In this document: one piece after another, positions 29,539 to 32,827 of the stretch
How the letters are laid out: each line of letters starts with the position of its first letter
Numbering within the stretch: the stretch's first letter is position 1
Source: an uncultured Pseudomonadota bacterium
Lineage (GTDB): Bacteria > Pseudomonadota > Gammaproteobacteria > Steroidobacterales > Steroidobacteraceae
DNA length: 32,827 nt
Direction of reading: 5' to 3'
Assembly (NCBI GenBank): GCA_902826225.1
Contig: CADEED010000038.1
Location: 1 to 32,827, forward strand
Notes under the pieces: generated by a model
Seen by the model: the letters and a program-made list of their open reading frames with translations, nothing else
Told to the model about the DNA's origin: nothing
The model's database searches: none
Translations under genes and position numbers: made by a program

Positions 29539-32415
29539 GTGAATTCCGACTTCAGCGCCTTCTGTGAGCAGCGGCTGACACGCGCGCGCGAAGCGGGCGT
29601 GCTCGACATATTCAAGGCCGCGCCGCCGCCGATGCAGGACGCATTTCGCCGGGTCCTCGCCACGAGCGATTTCGTTTCGGCCGCGCTCGAACGCGATCCC
29701 GAGCTCGCCAAGTGGTTGATCGGCGAAGCGGCCCTCGATCGGCGCCTCGCCGCCGGCGAGATCCCGCGGCGCCTCCGGGCGGCGTTGGCGGATCAGCCGG
29801 ACGTCGCCGGGTTCATGGCGGCGATCCGCCGGCTGCGGCTGCGGGAGATGGTCCGCATCGCCTGGCGCGATCTCGCCGGTTGGGCAACGCTCGAAGAAAC
29901 GCTGGCGGACACGAGCGCGTTCGCGGACGCCGCCATCGACGCGGCGGTGGCGTACGCCGCGCAGGATCTCGCGCGCACGTTCGGGGAGCCGCGCAGCCAT
30001 GCAGGAGAGATCCAGCCGTTCATCGTGCTCGGAATGGGCAAGCTCGGCGGCGGAGAGCTGAATTTTTCCTCCGACATCGATCTCATCTTCGTCTTCCCCG
30101 AGAAGGGCGAGACCACGGGCGCGCGCGGCCTCGACAACGAGGATTTCTTCACGCGCGTCGGCCGGCTCGTCATCCGGCTGCTGGGCGAGCGCACCGCGGA
30201 GGGCATCGTGTTCCGCGTCGACATGCGCCTGCGGCCGTTCGGTGACAGCGGTCCGCTGACGGTGAGCGCCGCGTTCCTCCACGACTACCTGCAGACTCAC
30301 GGCCGCGATTGGGAACGTTACGCGTGGATCAAGGCTCGCGCGTTGACGGGCGCGGAGGCCTACAAGTCCATCCTCGCCGAGAGCGTGCGGCCATTCGTGT
30401 ACCGGCGCTATCTCGACTTCGGCGTATTCGCCTCGCTGCGCGAGATGAAGGGGCTCATCGAGAAAGAAGTGGCGCGCCGCGATCTCGCCGAGCACGTGAA
30501 GCTCGGGCCGGGCGGCATCCGCGAGATCGAATTCATCGTGCAGGCTTTTCAGCTCATCCGCGGCGGACAGGACCGGCGGCTGCAGACGCAATCGCTGCTG
30601 ACCGTCCTGCCGCAGCTCGCCGGCGGCAAACTACTGCCCGCGCGCGTCGCGCGGGAGCTCGAGGCCGCGTACGGCTTCCTGCGCCGGCTCGAGAACCGCC
30701 TGCAGATGCTCGCCGACATGCAGACACACACCGTGCCTGCGGACCCGCTGACGCGCGAACGGATCGCGTTCGGCATGGGGTTCCCGGACTGGATCTCGTG
30801 CGCTGCCGAACTCGATGCGCATCGCGAGCGGGTGACGCGGGCATTCAAGGAAGTGATGTTCGCGCGAACCGAGGACGGCGGCGTGGAGCCGGGCGTCAGC
30901 GGCATCGGTGACGCCTGGGTGCGCGGCACCACCGGTGCGACGCTCGCGGCGGCCCTGGAAGCGCGCGGGCTGCGCGACGCGACGCAGGCGGCGGCGATGC
31001 TCGACGAGTTCCGCGGCCTGAGCGCGCTGAAGCGGCTCGATGCGCCGGGGCGCGCGCGGCTCGACATGCTGATGCCGCGGCTGCTGTCCGCGATCGCCGA
31101 CCGGAAGCCCGACGGCGCCGCCGCGCAGGTCGACCTGCTGCGACGCGTGCTCAAGGTGCTCGAAGCCATCGGCTCGCGTTCCGCGTACTTCGCCTTGTTG
31201 AACGAAAACGCCGGCGTGCGCCGGCGGCTGATCGAGATCGCCGCGCTCGGCGAATTCCTGAGCTCGCAAATCGCCTCGCACCCCCTGCTGCTCGACGAGC
31301 TGCTCGACGAGAGCACGGGCGGACTGCCGACGCCGCGCGCGCAGCTCGAGCAGGAGGTCGCGGCACGGCTGGTCGGGGACGAGGAGCCCGAGCGCCAGGT
31401 TGAAGTGCTGCGACAGTTCCAGCGCGCCGCGATCTTCCGAGTCGCGATGGCGGACCTCACCGGGCGCATCCCGCTGATGCGCGTCAGCGATTACCTCACC
31501 GAGATCGCGGAGATCATCATCGAACAGGCGATGCGTCTCGCCTGGGCACAGATGACGCAGCAGTTCGGTCGACCGATGACGGGTGCGGGCACGGCGCGTC
31601 GCGTGGTCCGCATCTGCGCCGTCGGCTACGGGAAGCTGGGTGGGTTCGAACTCGGCTATGCCTCCGATCTCGACCTGGTGTTCCTGCACGACTCGGATTC
31701 CGGCCAGGCGGAGACCGACGCGGAAAAGCCCGTCGACAACCAGGTGTTCTTCATCCGTTATGCCCAGCGGGTGGTGCACCTCCTGACGATGCACTCGGGT
31801 GCAGGGCGACTCTATGAAGTCGACCAGCGCCTGCGCCCATCGGGCAAGGGCGGCATGTTGATCACTCGCATCGGCGCGTTCGCGGAGTACCAGGAGAAGG
31901 AGGCCTGGACGTGGGAGCACCAGGCGTTGCTCCACGCGCGCGCGGTGGCTGGCGATCCCGCACTGCGCGCCGCGTTCGAAGCGGTCCGCGTCGAGACACT
32001 GCGCGCGCACGTGAAGCGCGAGACCTTGCGGGACGAGGTGCGCCAGATGCGCGAGCGCATGCGGCGCGAGCTGTCGAAAGGGAAGGGCGGCCTCTTCGAC
32101 ATCAAGCAGGACGCGGGTGGCACGGCCGACATCGAGTTCCTCGCGCAGTACTGGGCGCTGAAGTTCGCGGTCTCGCATCCGCCGGTGGTGATGTTCTCGG
32201 ACACGATCCGTCAGCTCGAATCGGTGGCCTCCGCCGACCTCGTGCCGCAGTCGACCGTGGACGTACTGACGAACGCGTATCGGCGCTACCGCGAGCGCTC
32301 TCACCACCTGTCGCTGGAGCAGGCGCCGCCGCTCGTGGACGCCGGGGAGTTCGCGGAGCTGCGCGCGGCCGTCACCGCGATCTGGACTGCAACGATGAAC
32401 GGCTCCCCCGTATAA
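29539..32415 (+). CDS. glnE: Bifunctional glutamine-synthetase adenylyltransferase/deadenylyltransferase GlnE
   Basis: A 958-residue protein, the usual length for the family. It starts at GTG 29539. It adenylylates glutamine synthetase when glutamine is high and removes AMP when PII-UMP signals nitrogen limitation. Both nucleotidyltransferase domains are visible: the N-terminal deadenylylase motif GMGKLGGGELNFSSDIDLIF (about 165-184) and the C-terminal adenylylase motif YGKLGGFELGYASDLDLVFL (about 696-715). The flanking signature RLRPFGDSGPL and its second version RLRPSGKGGML are present, and the C-terminus has SHHLSLEQAPPLV. All metal-binding DxD aspartates are intact. A zinc-finger gene follows 9 bases downstream. 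This pairing supports chromosomal housekeeping context. Confidence 0.97.
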   Translation: MNSDFSAFCEQRLTRAREAGVLDIFKAAPPPMQDAFRRVLATSDFVSAALERDPELAKWLIGEAALDRRLAAGEIPRRLRAALADQPDVAGFMAAIRRLRLREMVRIAWRDLAGWATLEETLADTSAFADAAIDAAVAYAAQDLARTFGEPRSHAGEIQPFIVLGMGKLGGGELNFSSDIDLIFVFPEKGETTGARGLDNEDFFTRVGRLVIRLLGERTAEGIVFRVDMRLRPFGDSGPLTVSAAFLHDYLQTHGRDWERYAWIKARALTGAEAYKSILAESVRPFVYRRYLDFGVFASLREMKGLIEKEVARRDLAEHVKLGPGGIREIEFIVQAFQLIRGGQDRRLQTQSLLTVLPQLAGGKLLPARVARELEAAYGFLRRLENRLQMLADMQTHTVPADPLTRERIAFGMGFPDWISCAAELDAHRERVTRAFKEVMFARTEDGGVEPGVSGIGDAWVRGTTGATLAAALEARGLRDATQAAAMLDEFRGLSALKRLDAPGRARLDMLMPRLLSAIADRKPDGAAAQVDLLRRVLKVLEAIGSRSAYFALLNENAGVRRRLIEIAALGEFLSSQIASHPLLLDELLDESTGGLPTPRAQLEQEVAARLVGDEEPERQVEVLRQFQRAAIFRVAMADLTGRIPLMRVSDYLTEIAEIIIEQAMRLAWAQMTQQFGRPMTGAGTARRVVRICAVGYGKLGGFELGYASDLDLVFLHDSDSGQAETDAEKPVDNQVFFIRYAQRVVHLLTMHSGAGRLYEVDQRLRPSGKGGMLITRIGAFAEYQEKEAWTWEHQALLHARAVAGDPALRAAFEAVRVETLRAHVKRETLRDEVRQMRERMRRELSKGKGGLFDIKQDAGGTADIEFLAQYWALKFAVSHPPVVMFSDTIRQLESVASADLVPQSTVDVLTNAYRRYRERSHHLSLEQAPPLVDAGEFAELRAAVTAIWTATMNGSPV

Positions 32416-32416
32416 T
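32411..32416 (+). promoter_or_regulatory. Consensus -10 TATAAT overlapping the glnE stop
   Basis: TATAAT contains the TAA stop codon of glnE (32413-32415) and is followed by CCGCGCCC and ATG 32425. The -35 is weak. This is the best -10 in the window and suggests a leaderless mRNA for the zinc-finger gene, in addition to readthrough from glnE. Confidence 0.6.
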
Positions 32417-32424
32417 CCGCGCCC

Positions 32425-32619
32425 ATGGCCGTCACCAAACCGCTCATCCAGCCGAACGCCCAGAACGAATACAAGGTGGAGGCGAGCGACCTGCCGCTGG
32501 CCTGCCCGATGCCCGAGATGTATCTCTGGAATTCGCATCCGCGCGTCTATCTGCCGATCGAACAGACCGGCTGGGCGAAGTGCCCGTACTGCGGCGCTGA
32601 GTACGCCCTCCCGAAGTAA
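32425..32619 (+). CDS. Small zinc-finger protein (CHCC type)
   Basis: A 64-residue protein. One cysteine (ACPMPEM), one histidine (NSHPRVYLPIEQTG) and two C-terminal cysteines in CPYCGAEY give a C-x-H-x-CxxC zinc site, as in the CHCC zinc-finger domain family that includes the mitochondrial complex I subunit NDUFS6. Bacterial members are small cytoplasmic proteins of unclear role. In several gammaproteobacteria I recall this gene next to glnE and the branched-chain aminotransferase gene. The frame begins nine bases after the glnE stop. Confidence 0.82.
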   Translation: MAVTKPLIQPNAQNEYKVEASDLPLACPMPEMYLWNSHPRVYLPIEQTGWAKCPYCGAEYALPK

Positions 32620-32628
32620 AGGGGTGAA

Positions 32629-32822
32629 GGGGACATTCCTCGTTTCCAGGCAAACGGGGACTGGGCTAACCGAGAGCGCCGAAGAGGAGGCCGCGAAGCA
32701 GATCTTTCGGCAGCGCGAACTACCTGAGCGTTTCAGACAGGACGGAAAGGAGGCCTACGCGTCGGGAGCAACCGCCGGCACAGTCCAGCTGTGCGTGGTA
32801 GCGAGGAACGTCCATATTACCG
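32629..32822. repeat. Inverted pair of dispersed repeats enclosing ~140 bases
   Basis: The left copy (32629-32659) is nearly identical, inverted, to that at 22471-22502. The right copy (32801-32822, GAGGAACGTCCATATTAC) is in the opposite orientation to the left one and matches it at about 14 of 17 core positions. The pair could be the ends of a small nonautonomous element, or a REP-like doublet. The frame from GTG 32624 (AAAGGG just before it) stays open to the window edge for 68 codons across both copies, with an acidic/basic middle (ESAEEEAAKQIFRQRELPER), and might be a partial gene. It has no recognisable domain. Confidence 0.45.
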
Positions 32823-32827
32823 TCTCA

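Noticed and set aside
28575..32538. Very long shadow frames opposite glnE and over the lipoprotein gene
   Set aside because: They are antisense to conserved genes, Arg/His-rich and without family matches.

Overview
The window is a 32.8-kb stretch of GC-rich, densely coded bacterial chromosome. It has no tRNA, rRNA, CRISPR array, phage module or intact transposase gene. Four things point to a high-GC gammaproteobacterium, perhaps near Steroidobacteraceae, Xanthomonadales or Nevskiales: a split class II ribonucleotide reductase (NrdJa/NrdJb), a full-length bifunctional GlnE followed by a small zinc-finger protein, GlyGly-CTERM-type sorting tails, and a xylan-type polysaccharide locus rich in lipoproteins. 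The taxon is an inference, not something the sequence proves.

Layout. Positions 1-1007 hold the end of nrdJa and all of nrdJb, closed by a strong terminator. Positions 1272-4541 hold two tandem paralogous secreted proteins, a DUF2007-type protein, a lipase-fold protein whose nucleophile serine is replaced by glycine, and a small two-helix membrane protein. Positions 4637-6318 (minus) are an ABC-2 exporter pair with its own promoter and terminator. Positions 6319-9274 hold an orphan GlyGly-CTERM tail, a DUF1287 secreted protein and a one-polypeptide ABC exporter. Positions 9354-11262 hold an RRM RNA-binding protein, a CHRD-domain protein, a MAPEG protein and a second orphan sorting tail. Positions 11263-14751 encode a large secreted zinc metalloprotease with six repeat domains and a third, complete sorting tail.

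Positions 14823-25385 look like a xylan or acetylated-glycan utilisation region. It contains a lectin plus beta-propeller protein, a DUF4440-like lipoprotein, a DUF4861 protein, a GH10 xylanase lipoprotein, a cupin_8/JmjC-like protein, a divergent sialate/acetylxylan-esterase-type SGNH hydrolase, a Tat-exported Gfo/Idh/MocA oxidoreductase, a LysE exporter and a second cupin_8 protein. No TonB receptor or regulator for it lies inside the window. Positions 25417-29477 (minus) carry a tandem retropepsin-like protein, an Anbu-type bacterial proteasome homologue translationally coupled to a TIM-barrel sugar isomerase, and a lipoprotein of unknown function. Positions 29539-32619 are glnE and a zinc-finger protein.

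Three window-wide patterns stand out. First, about ten genes have a TAnnnT -10-like hexamer only 6-11 nt before the start codon, no Shine-Dalgarno sequence in between, and a C just before the start, which suggests leaderless or nearly leaderless mRNAs. Second, a short dispersed repeat of the type GAAACGTCCCCATT recurs at gene ends, including three convergent junctions. Third, GlyGly-CTERM tails occur three times in 8 kb, two of them without a recognisable parent protein.
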